A stretch of 64,000 nt of DNA from Caulobacter sp. UNC358MFTsu5.1 (GTDB taxonomy: Bacteria; Pseudomonadota; Alphaproteobacteria; Caulobacterales; Caulobacteraceae): NCBI RefSeq assembly GCF_000712075.1, contig NZ_JONW01000006.1, positions 558,001-622,000 on the forward strand, written 5' to 3'. Under the pieces are notes generated by a model. It was not told the DNA's origin and made no database searches. It saw nothing but the letters and a program-made list of their open reading frames with translations. How positions within the stretch are numbered: position 1 is the first letter of the stretch; each line of letters opens with the position of its first letter. The position numbers were made by a program, and so were the translations under genes. This document shows positions 17,511 through 25,991 of the stretch, one piece after another.

Positions 17511-18542
17511 TCAGGCGCCGGCGGTCAGCTGGAACGGCTTGGGATCGCCGGTCATGTCCGGAACGGTGAACTCGGCGCAAAGACCGGCTTGCGACCAGTC
17601 TAGCCGTGCCTGACCTCGCAACTGCCGCTCGATGATCGCGGTGATCATCGCCGAGCCGAACCCTTGTATGCGGCGCGGGCGCGGCGGCGGCCCGCCGGTC
17701 TCCTCCCAGGCCAGCTGAAAGCCGAGACCACCGTTGTAGGGCGACCACCGCAAGGCCAGGCCGCCCGTCGACGCCGAGAGGCAGCCGTGGGTTCTGGCGT
17801 TGGCGACCATTTCGTGCAGCACCAGCGCTAGGGGTTGGACCAGGGTTGCGCCGACCCGCAGGTCCGGCCCGTCCAAGGTGGCGCGATGCAGGTCCTGGGG
17901 AGCGATATGGAGGCGGAGAAGATCGTCCACGCGCGCGGCCTGCCAGCGGCCCTCGGCCAGGAACGCGTGCGCCCTGGCCAGGGCCTGCACCCGCTGCTGA
18001 ATCGCGGCGGCGTATTGCTTGATGTCTTGCGCGCGGCTCAGGCGCACGATGCCCTCGACGACCGCCAGGGCGTTCATCGCCCGATGATCGATTTCACGCA
18101 GCAGGATTCGAACATCCTCGGCCTGGCTGGCCCGGCTCAGATGGTGCTGGGTGACGTCGACCTGGGACCCGAAGTAGTAGAGCAACGCGCCGGTGTCATC
18201 TTGGACGGGACTGAGGTTGATCCGGTTCCAGAACGTCGAGCCGTCCTTGCGGTAGTTGAGGATTTCTATCTCGGTCTCGCGCCCCTCGCGGACGGCCTCC
18301 CCGAGGGCCTGGATCGCCGCGCGGTCGGTGTCGGGACCCTGCAGGAAACGGCAATTACGGCCGATGACGTCTGTTTCCGAATAGCCCGTCAGGTCCAGAA
18401 AGGCCGGGTTGGCCAGGATGATCGGATTGTCGGCTTGCCGAGGGTCGCAGATCACCATCGGCGTGCGCGTGCGATCGACGGCGATGAACACCAGGTCGCG
18501 GCGATCGACCGGGCCTTGGTCGGGTGGGGTCGCGTCATTCAA
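17511..18542 (-). CDS. LOV-domain sensor histidine kinase (HWE/HisKA_2 type)
   Basis: About 343 residues. The PAS/LOV core (residues 20-130) carries GRNCRFLQG, whose cysteine forms the flavin adduct in blue-light receptors, and NYRKDGSTFWNRINLSPV. The kinase part has EIDHRAMNALAVVEGIV (phosphorylated His) and LVLHEMVANARTHG. A TTG at 18542 preceded by GGGAGAGAG is taken as start; an ATG at 18632 in phase lacks a good ribosome site. It diverges from a single-domain response regulator, like LovK-LovR of Caulobacter, here carried on a mobile element. Confidence 0.88.
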   Translation of the reverse strand: MNDATPPDQGPVDRRDLVFIAVDRTRTPMVICDPRQADNPIILANPAFLDLTGYSETDVIGRNCRFLQGPDTDRAAIQALGEAVREGRETEIEILNYRKDGSTFWNRINLSPVQDDTGALLYYFGSQVDVTQHHLSRASQAEDVRILLREIDHRAMNALAVVEGIVRLSRAQDIKQYAAAIQQRVQALARAHAFLAEGRWQAARVDDLLRLHIAPQDLHRATLDGPDLRVGATLVQPLALVLHEMVANARTHGCLSASTGGLALRWSPYNGGLGFQLAWEETGGPPPRPRRIQGFGSAMITAIIERQLRGQARLDWSQAGLCAEFTVPDMTGDPKPFQLTAGA

Positions 18543-18858
18543 GAGCTCTCTCCCGCCAGCGTCGGCATTTGCTAGGGGCAGAAGAACGCCAGGCTCCGGT
18601 GACGGTTGCCCAAGATGGCCGACCCTCCGCATTTCGTCGCGTTGGCGAGGCGCCGGGCTTCGCGTGTCGCCTCTCCCGGTCGATGAGCGGGCCTGTCCGA
18701 AGCGCGACGGCCAGCCAGCGCGATCAGGCCGCCGTGTCTATTCGGAGACACCCGCTCTGAAGCGTCGCTATTGAAGCAACTAAAATCCGCAGCTCGAATT
18801 GAGTCGGCTATCCGACGCATTGGCGTTTTGGCGCGCGGACGGGGCTAGGGGCGTTTTG

Positions 18859-19275
18859 ATGGTCGACGAGAGCGATGAGGCCGCACCCCCGTCCGCCGAG
18901 GCGTCGCTCGCCGCAACGCCGCTGGCGGTGCTCGTCGTCGAGGACGATGTCCTGGTTCGCATGCTGGCCTGCGACATCCTCAAGGACGGTGGCTATGACG
19001 TCCTTGAGGCGGTCGGCGCGGGCGAAGCGCTCACCCTGCTCGATGCCCGCCCGGATATCGCGCTGATCTTCACCGACGTCGACATGCCAGGCGAGATCAA
19101 CGGCCTGGGCCTTGCTCGTCTCGTCGCCTTGCGAACGCCGGCGCTTCCGGTTCTCATCACCTCCGGCGCGGCGAGCGTGGCCCAGGCCGACGTTCCGTTG
19201 AACGGCCGCTTTCTTGAAAAGCCATACTCGCCCTCGAGACTGCTCGAGATCGTGGAGGCCATGACGCAGCCCTAG
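18859..19275 (+). CDS. Single-domain response regulator paired with the LOV kinase
   Basis: 138 residues from MVDESDEAAPPS; an in-phase start 60 bases earlier adds a non-conserved leader. The receiver fold shows VLVVEDDVLVRML (acidic pocket), FTDVDMPG with the phosphorylated Asp, ITSGA and the EKPYSPSRL lysine. No output domain. It lies divergent from the LOV kinase across an AT-richer spacer (18774-18806). It probably receives or drains phosphate from that kinase, as LovR does. Confidence 0.9.
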   Translation: MVDESDEAAPPSAEASLAATPLAVLVVEDDVLVRMLACDILKDGGYDVLEAVGAGEALTLLDARPDIALIFTDVDMPGEINGLGLARLVALRTPALPVLITSGAASVAQADVPLNGRFLEKPYSPSRLLEIVEAMTQP

Positions 19276-19449
19276 CCGCCTTTCCATGCCGGCCTTCGCG
19301 CACCGCGATCCGTCCGCGCGCTAGACCGGCCGGGGTGCATTTTTGGCGCGCCGGTCTTCGCACTCCGCCTCCATGGCGCGCCTTCGCCAGGCTCTCCAGG
19401 TCCTCGCCCCGCCATCCCGGCGGGCGCTGGCAGACCCTGGAGACCTCGC

Positions 19450-19731
19450 ATGTCCGCCACGCCGATCGCCGGTGCGCCACGCTTCGTGCGCACGCAGCAA
19501 GCCGCCGCCTATCTCGGCCTGTCCCACCGCACCCTCGAAAAGCACCGGACCTACGGCACCGGTCCGGCTTACCGAAAGCTCGGCGGCCGCGTCGTCTACG
19601 CCATGGAGGACCTGCAGGCTTGGGCCGATCGTGGCGCCCAGGTCTCGACCAGCGACCCGGGCGCCGGCGCGGTCCTGCCGGCCAAGCGCCACGACGCGAT
19701 GGCCCGCCCCAACGCGGCGGGTCTGGCTTGA
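19450..19731 (+). CDS. AlpA/MerR-like helix-turn-helix protein
   Basis: 93 residues: FVRTQQAAAYLGLSHRTLEK is a winged helix-turn-helix of the excisionase/AlpA kind, followed by GTGPAYRKLGGRVVYAMEDL with the typical recognition wing. Proteins like this lie directly before repA in this class of element and may regulate replication or excision. The stop is 3 bases from the repA ATG. Confidence 0.87.
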   Translation: MSATPIAGAPRFVRTQQAAAYLGLSHRTLEKHRTYGTGPAYRKLGGRVVYAMEDLQAWADRGAQVSTSDPGAGAVLPAKRHDAMARPNAAGLA

Positions 19732-19733
19732 CC

Positions 19734-20831
19734 ATGGCCCGCAAGCCCGCCTTCGCGGCTGGGGAGGCCGAGCGGCTCGACCCGTTCGTCATCGCCGCCG
19801 GCGACGCCAGTCCCCGCGACCAGCGCGACCTGATGGAGCGTCCCTTCTTCTCGCTGTCGAAGTCCCGGCGCACCCGGCCCATCCTCTATCGGGCCGGCGC
19901 CGTCGAGGTGCAGGTCCACGGTCTGGCCGAGCACGGCATGGCCACGATCTGGGACGCCGACCTCCTGATCTGGGCCGCTTCCCAGATCGTCGAGGCCGAG
20001 GATCACGGCCTACGCACCTCCCGACGCCTGCGCTTCACCCCCTACCAGCTGCTGACCGCCATCGGACGCGAAACCGGCGCGACCGACTATCGCCGGTTCA
20101 AGGCCGCGCTGGTGCGCCTGCAGTCGACCGTGGTGGCCACGTCGATCCGCCAGGGCGAGCACTGGCGCCGCCACCAGTTCTCCTGGATCAACGAATGGGA
20201 GGAACGGTCCCTCCGCGACGGCCGGGTCGAGGGCGTGGAGATCATCCTGCCCGACTGGTTCTATCGCGGCGTCGTCGACCGCTCGCTCGTGCTGTCCATC
20301 GACCCCCTCTACTTCCGCCTGTCGGGCGGTATCGAGCGCTGGCTCTACCGAGTGGCGCGCAAGCACGCCGGCCGCCAGCCCGGGGGCTGGCTGTTCGAGA
20401 TGGCTCACCTGCACCACAAGTCCGGCAGCTTGGCGCGCGCCTCCGATTTCGCGCTGGACGTCCGTCGCATCGTCTCGCGCCAGCCCCTGCCCGGCTACCG
20501 CCTGTCGCTCGACTGGCAGGCCGGCCGCGAGCGGCTGCGGATCCTGCCCCTGGTCGCCGAGATCGTCCTGTCGCCGGCCGCCGGACCGGGGGGCGAGACT
20601 GTGGATGGGCTCGGGCGATCGGGCGCACGCCCTATCGGGCCATCGGGCGCGGCGCTATCGGGCGATCAGGCGCACGGTGAAGCCATAAGGCCAGCGCCGT
20701 CCGGGGCTTACGCCGGCCGTAACCTAGACTCTAACCCTGACTCTAACTTTCAGGAGGGCGGGCCTGTGGACGGCCTGGCCTGGTCCGGCGCCGCGCGCGA
20801 GCGCCGGCCGGCGCGGGCGGGGCGCCGATGA
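19734..20831 (+). CDS. repA: Replication initiator protein A (RepA-like)
   Basis: 365 residues. The RPA-type initiator region includes RDLMERPFFSLSKSRRTRPI, VEVQVHGLAEHGMATIWDAD, RLRFTPYQLLTAIGRETG and LSGGIERWLYRVARKHAG. Such proteins give conjugative elements limited autonomous replication. The C-terminal 90 residues are low-complexity and encoded by repeated ATCGGGC units and twin GACTCTAAC motifs (20617-20747), which may double as initiator sites. The stop overlaps the parA ATG. Confidence 0.9.
   Translation: MARKPAFAAGEAERLDPFVIAAGDASPRDQRDLMERPFFSLSKSRRTRPILYRAGAVEVQVHGLAEHGMATIWDADLLIWAASQIVEAEDHGLRTSRRLRFTPYQLLTAIGRETGATDYRRFKAALVRLQSTVVATSIRQGEHWRRHQFSWINEWEERSLRDGRVEGVEIILPDWFYRGVVDRSLVLSIDPLYFRLSGGIERWLYRVARKHAGRQPGGWLFEMAHLHHKSGSLARASDFALDVRRIVSRQPLPGYRLSLDWQAGRERLRILPLVAEIVLSPAAGPGGETVDGLGRSGARPIGPSGAALSGDQAHGEAIRPAPSGAYAGRNLDSNPDSNFQEGGPVDGLAWSGAARERRPARAGRR
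20617..20747 (+). repeat. Iteron-like short repeats within the repA 3' end
   Basis: Between 20617 and 20680 the 7-mer ATCGGGC occurs repeatedly (with one ATCAGGC variant) at spacings of roughly 10-17 bases. At 20727-20735 and 20739-20747 the 9-mer GACTCTAAC is repeated 12 bases apart. They lie in coding sequence, but such spacing recalls initiator-binding iterons. Confidence 0.45.
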
Positions 20832-21466
20832 TCGTCGCCCTCCTCAACCAGAAGGGCGGCGTGGGCAAGACCACCCTGGCCCTGAACCTGGCCGGACGCT
20901 GGGCGGCGCAAGGCCGGCGCGTCGTGCTGGTCGACGCCGATCCGCAAGCCTCGGCCCTGGACTGGGCCCAGGCGCGGGCCCACGCGGGGCTGGCGCGCAT
21001 CTTCGGGGTCGTGGGCCTGCCGCGCGACACCCTGCACCGCGAGGCCCCGGAGCTGGCGCGCGGCCACGACCACCTGGTCATCGACGGCCCGCCCCGGGTC
21101 GCGGCGCTGATGCGTTCGGCCCTGCTGGCCGCCGACCTCGTCCTGGCCCCGGTCCAGCCTTCGCCGCTCGACGGCTGGGCGTCCGAGGAGATGCTGCGAC
21201 TGGTCGAGGAGGCGCGGCTTTATCGCCCGGACCTGAAGGCGCGCTTCGTCCTCAATCGCTGCCCGGCGCGCACCGTCATCGCCCGCGAGACCGCCCTGGC
21301 CCTGGCCGGCCCCGAGCCGGGCGTGCTGCGCCAGCAGGTCGGCCAGCGGGTAATCTTCGCCCAGGCCGCGCGCGAGGGGCGCCTGGCCGCCGAACTGGCG
21401 CCGCTGGGCGCGGCCGCCCGCGAGATCGCGGGCCTGGCCGCCGAGATCGAAGGCCTTCTGCCGTGA
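20828..21466 (+). CDS. parA: ParA-family partition ATPase
   Basis: 212 residues. The deviant Walker A motif KGGVGKTTLALNLA is at residues 9-22, Walker A' VLVDADPQASALDW near 37, and HLVIDGPPR is the Walker B region. Its short length is usual for element-borne ParA proteins without an N-terminal HTH. It is followed by an overlapping 74-residue protein that is probably its partner. Together they should stabilise the element while it is excised. Confidence 0.95.
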   Translation: MIVALLNQKGGVGKTTLALNLAGRWAAQGRRVVLVDADPQASALDWAQARAHAGLARIFGVVGLPRDTLHREAPELARGHDHLVIDGPPRVAALMRSALLAADLVLAPVQPSPLDGWASEEMLRLVEEARLYRPDLKARFVLNRCPARTVIARETALALAGPEPGVLRQQVGQRVIFAQAAREGRLAAELAPLGAAAREIAGLAAEIEGLLP

Positions 21467-21687
21467 GCGACAAGCCCTTCGCCGCGCGGCCCGCGGCCGT
21501 CGACGCCTGGGTCAAGGCCGCCCCTGCCGCCGCGCCGGTCGCCACGCGCTTCACCGCCCGCCTGACGATCGACGTCACGCCCGCCTGCCGGGCCCGCATC
21601 AAGATCGCCGCCTTCGGCCGCGGCCAGACCGTGGCCGACATGGTCCGCGACCTGTTCGATCGCGAGTTTCCGGAGACCCAGGCGTGA
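21463..21687 (+). CDS. Small ribbon-helix-helix-like partition partner
   Basis: 74 residues overlapping parA by 4 bases. The C-terminal half RFTARLTIDVTPACRARIKI followed by FGRGQTVADMVRDLF fits a ribbon-helix-helix DNA-binding fold. Position immediately behind parA suggests it acts as the site-binding partner or autorepressor. The N-terminus is Ala/Pro rich. Confidence 0.75.
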   Translation: MSDKPFAARPAAVDAWVKAAPAAAPVATRFTARLTIDVTPACRARIKIAAFGRGQTVADMVRDLFDREFPETQA

Positions 21688-22175
21688 CCCGCGCCCTGAC
21701 CTACGGCGATGCGAATCCACGGACTTCCGTGGATCTCGTCTGGCGGCAAGGCCAGGTCGAGCACTGGCTGCGCTTTGGTCGTCCGGTCGAGGAGGTCGTC
21801 CACGACCGTCGCTGGCGCACCGCCTGGTTCGCGCCCGGGGCGCTGCTGGCCGTCGTGCGCTGGCAGGGCGGCGACTACGGCACGACCCGGTCGGCCCTCG
21901 ACATCCTGGTCGCCGCGTCGCCGGGAGCGGCGATCACGACCCGGCCGGGCGTAGCGCCCGGCGCGGTCCTGCTCGCCGCCTTCGAAGGCTGGACCCGGGT
22001 CCGGCGCGGGTTGGAGGCCATCGATGCGGTCGAGGCGGCGGGTTTCTCGCCGCACGCCATCGCGCCCGACTATTGGCGCCACGTCCATAACCGCATCGCC
22101 GCAGGATTGCCGCCGCGCGCCTATGATCAGGTGCGGCATCGCGCCTGGCGGCTCCGCCGCAGGCTGCAGTCATGA
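21684..22175 (+). CDS. DUF2840 family protein
   Basis: 163 residues overlapping both neighbours. Conserved parts are VEHWLRFGRPVEEVVHDRRW, LLAVVRWQGGDYGT and GFSPHAIAPDYWRHVHNRIA. DUF2840 proteins lie between parA and traF in alphaproteobacterial trb elements; the molecular role is not known to me. No membrane segment is obvious. Confidence 0.85.
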   Translation: MTRALTYGDANPRTSVDLVWRQGQVEHWLRFGRPVEEVVHDRRWRTAWFAPGALLAVVRWQGGDYGTTRSALDILVAASPGAAITTRPGVAPGAVLLAAFEGWTRVRRGLEAIDAVEAAGFSPHAIAPDYWRHVHNRIAAGLPPRAYDQVRHRAWRLRRRLQS

Positions 22176-22684
22176 GGCGGGTCCTTGCGCTGGTGGCCAG
22201 CGGGACGGCCTGCCTGCTCCTGGCCCGCCCGCCGTCGCCGCCGCGCTGGATGTGGAACGCCACCGCCAGCGTCCCGGTGGGCCTCTACGCCCTGACGCCG
22301 CCGACGGGCCTTCGGCGCGGCGACCTAGTGGCGATCGACCCGCCCGGGCCGCTGGCCGCGCGCCTGGCCGACCAAGGCTTGTTGCCGCCCGGCGTGCCGC
22401 TGCTCAAGCCGGTGGCGGCGCAGGCCGGGCAAGTGGTCTGCCGCTGGGGCGGGGTGGTCTCGATCGACGGCGCCACGGTGGCGATCGCCCGCGCGCGCGA
22501 CGGCCTCGGTAGATCCCTGCCGGGCTGGAGCGGGTGCCGGCGCCTGGACGACGACGATCTCTTCGTTCTCAGTCCCGCGCCGGGCAGCTACGACGGACGC
22601 TACTTCGGAGTCCTGCCGACGAGCGCGGTGATCGCCCGGGCCCGCCCCGTGTGGATCCCCAAGCCGTCGCGGAGCCGGCCGTGA
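22172..22684 (+). CDS. traF: TraF, conjugative signal-peptidase-like protease
   Basis: 170 residues of the S26 peptidase family. The catalytic serine fits ASVPVGLYAL and the general-base lysine LLKPVAAQAG. A hydrophobic N-terminus (LALVASGTACLLLA) anchors it to the membrane. TraF of trb systems matures and cyclises the TrbC pilin. It overlaps DUF2840 upstream and the transglycosylase start (GTGA) downstream. Confidence 0.92.
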   Translation: MRRVLALVASGTACLLLARPPSPPRWMWNATASVPVGLYALTPPTGLRRGDLVAIDPPGPLAARLADQGLLPPGVPLLKPVAAQAGQVVCRWGGVVSIDGATVAIARARDGLGRSLPGWSGCRRLDDDDLFVLSPAPGSYDGRYFGVLPTSAVIARARPVWIPKPSRSRP

Positions 22685-23280
22685 GCGGGTCGGCCATCGG
22701 GCGGTCGGCCGGCGTCGTGGCGGCGATCGCCGTCCTCGTGCTGTGGCCCGAACCGGGCCGGGCGCAGGACCGCAACGCCTACCGGGCGCAGGTGGAGACT
22801 GCGGCGGCGCGCTACGGCTTGCCGGCCGACCTGCTGTGGACCGTGCTCCAGGTCGAGAGCGCGGGCGATCCTTCGGCCGTGTCGCGGGCCGGCGCCATGG
22901 GCCTGATGCAACTGATGCCCGGCACCTGGCGCGCCTGGCGGGCCCAGCTGTCCCTGGGCGACGATCCCTTCGATCCCCACGACAACATCGTGGCCGGCGC
23001 GGCCTATCTGCGGTGGCTGCGGGACCGGTACGGCGCCGAGGGGTTCCTGGCCGCCTACAACGCCGGGCCCGGCCGCTACGAGCAGAGCCTGGCGGGCAGG
23101 CCCCTGCCAGCCGAGACCAGGGCCTATGTCGCGCGGCTGAGGTCGTGGAGCGGGCAGCCGGCTCCGGTCGATTGGCGCCAGGCCGGCGTGTTCGCCTCGG
23201 CCTGGCCGCGCGGCCTGGGCGCCCCGGTCGAGGCCGAAGGCCTGTTCGCACCGAGATGGGCGGAGGCGGTGGGGCGATGA
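22681..23280 (+). CDS. Lytic transglycosylase (SLT domain)
   Basis: 199 residues from a GTG at 22681 that overlaps the traF stop. Signal peptide near residues 5-30 (AIAVLVLWPEPGRAQ). The SLT motifs are VLQVESAGDP with the catalytic Glu, GAMGLMQLMPGTW and LAAYNAGPGRYEQ. It opens peptidoglycan for the mating channel in the periplasm. Confidence 0.93.
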   Translation: MSGSAIGRSAGVVAAIAVLVLWPEPGRAQDRNAYRAQVETAAARYGLPADLLWTVLQVESAGDPSAVSRAGAMGLMQLMPGTWRAWRAQLSLGDDPFDPHDNIVAGAAYLRWLRDRYGAEGFLAAYNAGPGRYEQSLAGRPLPAETRAYVARLRSWSGQPAPVDWRQAGVFASAWPRGLGAPVEAEGLFAPRWAEAVGR

Positions 23281-23489
23281 TCGGGCGGATCGGCAGGGCG
23301 CATTGCGACGAAGGCTGGCGGGTCGATGGGCGATGGCCAGATAAAACGACCGCCGTCGGTCCGGTCGCCATCCCTTGCGGGGCTTGGGGTCGGCGCGCCG
23401 TCGCCGCGGGGGCGGCGCGGGCGCTTTGGCCTGAAGGCCAAGGATTTCAAGGCTTCGAGCGCCGTCGGCGGCTTGCGTGGACGCCATGA
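23277..23489 (+). CDS. Short hypothetical protein between transglycosylase and relaxase
   Basis: 70 residues, MIGRIGRAHCDEGWRVDGRW at the start, basic throughout. Its start overlaps the transglycosylase stop (ATGA) and its stop overlaps the relaxase ATG, which favours real translation or at least coupling. No family recognised. Confidence 0.45.
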   Translation: MIGRIGRAHCDEGWRVDGRWPDKTTAVGPVAIPCGAWGRRAVAAGAARALWPEGQGFQGFERRRRLAWTP

Positions 23490-25234
23490 GCGAGTTCGAG
23501 GACGATTTCCTGCTGCGGCCCGGCCGCGTCGGCGGCCAGGGCGAGGGCCGCGCGGCCGGCGGCTTCCTGGGTCAGGTCCGGCGCGCCACGCAGCGGGCTT
23601 GTGATCCAGGGGCCGGCCGCCGCCGGGGTGGGGCCGGCCGCGCCAAGGCCGGACGCGGCCGCGGGCTGGGCGCGGCCTCGCGCGACGGCGCCGGTCGGCG
23701 GCGCGTCGTGGTCAAGGCGCGCATCGTCCGCCACGCCGGGGCGCGCTATCGCGCCGCGCCGCTCGCGCGCCACATCCGCTATCTCGAGCGCGAAGGCGTG
23801 ACCCGCGACGGGGCGCCGGCGCGGATGTTCGACGCCGGATCCGAGCAGGCCGACGTCGCCGCCTTCGCAGAGCGCTGCGACGACGACCGCCACCATTTCC
23901 GGTTCATCGTCTCGCCCGAGGACGCCGGGGAGATGGCCGATCTGCGCGCCTTCACGCGCGAGCTGATGGGGCGGGCCGAGCGTGACCTGGGCACGCGACT
24001 GGACTGGGTGGCGGTCGATCACTGGAACACCGACAACCCGCACGTCCATGTCCTGGTCCGCGGCCGCGCCGACGACGGCCGCGACCTGGTGATCGCCGGT
24101 CCCTACATCTACCAGGGCCTGCGCGACCGGGCCCAGGATCTGGTCACCCTGGAGCTGGGACCCCGCAGCGCGCGGGAGATCGAGGCGGCCCTGGACGCGG
24201 AGGTCGGCGCGGATCGCTGGACGGACCTGGACCGAGACCTGCGCCGGCGCGCCGGGCTCGGCGACGGGGTCGTCGACCTTCGTCCAGGCGGCGACGCCGG
24301 CGGCCCGGCGCCGAGAAGGCTCCTCGGACGCGCCGCGCATTTGGAGGCGCTCGGCCTGGCCCAGCCGATCGGCCCAGGGCGCTGGCGGCTCGATCGAGAC
24401 CTGGAGGTGCGCCTAAAGGACCTGTCGATCCGAGGCGACATCATCAAGACCCTGCACCGGGCCATGGCTCGCGAGGGACGGGCGATGGATCCCGCGCGGG
24501 CCGTGCTGCACGAGGAGGCTTCGACCGCTCCGGTGATCGGCCGCCTGGTGGAACGGGGCCTGCGCGACGAGCTGTCCGGCGCCGCCTACGCCATCGTCGA
24601 TGGCCTCGACGGCCGCCAGCATCACCTATCGTTCGCCGATCTCGAGGAGACGAGCGACGCGCGGCCGGGCAGCGTGGTCGAGCTGCTGGCGCTCCAGGGA
24701 CGCGATGGGCGTGTCTCCCGCAGCCTGGCGGTGCGCAGCGATCTTTCCATCGAGGGCCAGGTCAACGCTCGCGGCGCCACCTGGCTCGACCATCAGCTGG
24801 TGCGCCGGCGCTGGCGCGGGCTGGGCCAGGGCGCCGGCTTTGGCGGCGAGGCGGCCGCAGCAGCCGAGCGGCGGGTCGCGGTGCTGGTCGAGCGCGGCCT
24901 GGCCCATCGCAAGGGCGGGCGCGTGACGTTCGCGCCGGCGATGCTGGCGAAGCTTCGCGACCAGGAGCTGGAGGCGGCCGGGGCGCGGCTGGCCGCCGAG
25001 ACCGGCAAGCCGGTCAGGGCGGCGGACCCGGCCGCGCCGGTCGGCGGCGTCTACCGCCGGCGCCTGGACCTGGCCTCGGGCCGGTTCGCGATGATCGACG
25101 ACGGCCTTGGCTTCCAGCTGGTTCCCTGGCGGCCGAGCCTGGAGCCTCATCTGGGCCGGGCCGTCATGGGACGCGCCGTGCCGGGCGGCGGCCTCGACTG
25201 GACCCCGGGTCGCGGGCGAGGGCCCGGCCTATGA
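23486..25234 (+). CDS. Conjugative relaxase of the DUF3363 / VirD2-like type
   Basis: 582 residues. After an Arg/Gly-rich N-terminus, KARIVRHAGARYRAAPLARH begins the relaxase domain. Metal-binding histidines lie in DNPHVHVLVRG (about residue 183), with RHHFRFIVSPEDA before it. The C-terminal half (about 270-580) is the DUF3363 region, ending in a GVYRRRLDLASGRFAMIDDG beta domain. It should nick the transfer origin and lead the strand into the recipient. ATG 23486 is used; a GTG at 23477 is also in phase. The nucleophilic Tyr cannot be assigned by eye. Confidence 0.9.
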   Translation: MSEFEDDFLLRPGRVGGQGEGRAAGGFLGQVRRATQRACDPGAGRRRGGAGRAKAGRGRGLGAASRDGAGRRRVVVKARIVRHAGARYRAAPLARHIRYLEREGVTRDGAPARMFDAGSEQADVAAFAERCDDDRHHFRFIVSPEDAGEMADLRAFTRELMGRAERDLGTRLDWVAVDHWNTDNPHVHVLVRGRADDGRDLVIAGPYIYQGLRDRAQDLVTLELGPRSAREIEAALDAEVGADRWTDLDRDLRRRAGLGDGVVDLRPGGDAGGPAPRRLLGRAAHLEALGLAQPIGPGRWRLDRDLEVRLKDLSIRGDIIKTLHRAMAREGRAMDPARAVLHEEASTAPVIGRLVERGLRDELSGAAYAIVDGLDGRQHHLSFADLEETSDARPGSVVELLALQGRDGRVSRSLAVRSDLSIEGQVNARGATWLDHQLVRRRWRGLGQGAGFGGEAAAAAERRVAVLVERGLAHRKGGRVTFAPAMLAKLRDQELEAAGARLAAETGKPVRAADPAAPVGGVYRRRLDLASGRFAMIDDGLGFQLVPWRPSLEPHLGRAVMGRAVPGGGLDWTPGRGRGPGL

Positions 25235-25723
25235 CGTCTCGTCGTCGGGCGGCTTGGGCAGGTCCAGGCGTACGGCGTTTTGGGCGAGCCACGCGTCGGT
25301 GTCGGCCTTGGCGGCCAGGGCCTGGGCCGACAGGTCCTTGAACATCGTGCGGTAGGCCGACAGCAGGGTGCTGGTCTCCAGCAGGCTGATCGCATCGCCC
25401 GTGCTCTCGACGAACTCCTGCAGGGCGACCAGCCAGGCGATCATCGCCTTGTTCTGCGCGACATAGGCGGCGAACTCGGGCCGGCCGATCTGCACCGAGG
25501 CCAGGACCCCGAATGGGTCGCAGTCGATGGCCGCGCCGAAATTGAGCACGTGGTCGATGTTGAGGTGTCCGCCACCGGACTCGAAGTTCTGGTAGCCGCG
25601 CACGGAAAGGCCGAGCGCCTGGGCGAGATCCTGGGTTTTGGCCTTGCGGATGCCGCGGACCGCCCTCAGGGCGTCGGACAGCAGCTGACCTCGTTTCTTC
25701 GCGCTCCGATCCTTACCGCTCAT
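25229..25723 (-). CDS. XRE-family helix-turn-helix regulator
   Basis: 164 residues from MSGKDRSAKKRGQLLSDALR. HTH at about residues 15-60: KAKTQDLAQALGLSVRGYQN followed by FESGGGHLNI. The C-terminal half is helical (VALQEFVESTGDAISLLETS). It converges on the relaxase with a 6-base overlap. The frame extends upstream to 25810, but the ATG at 25723 begins the conserved part. Confidence 0.8.
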   Translation of the reverse strand: MSGKDRSAKKRGQLLSDALRAVRGIRKAKTQDLAQALGLSVRGYQNFESGGGHLNIDHVLNFGAAIDCDPFGVLASVQIGRPEFAAYVAQNKAMIAWLVALQEFVESTGDAISLLETSTLLSAYRTMFKDLSAQALAAKADTDAWLAQNAVRLDLPKPPDDETS

Positions 25724-25991
25724 CCAACTCACGCATACAAAGCCTCTACCTGGGGTGGCAGTGTTTGCCGTCTTGGTGGTCGCGGTCAACGCGCGCACGA
25801 CAGCGCGCATCTCGACAGCCGCGCGACCGCGTGCGCGACGGCATTGGCGACGGGGTTATGTCGTTCCTTAGTAAAGCTAAATCAAGAGGCGCAAATTCTC
25901 TGCGTATAGGCGCACATATTGTGCGTATATAGAGACTAGAATTCCATATCTTCTAGTTGAATTGTGACGCGCGTGCGACTAATCGTGTATT
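25724..25991. promoter_or_regulatory. AT-rich divergent control region with two inverted repeats
   Basis: Between the XRE regulator and the GntR regulator. CGCACA/TGTGCG with a TAT centre forms a 15-base palindrome at 25911-25925, and CTAGAA/TTCTAG with a 9-base centre lies at 25936-25956. The region 25855-25990 is strikingly AT-rich against its surroundings. These fit operators for the GntR protein or promoter elements; no binding data can be read from sequence. Confidence 0.5.
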
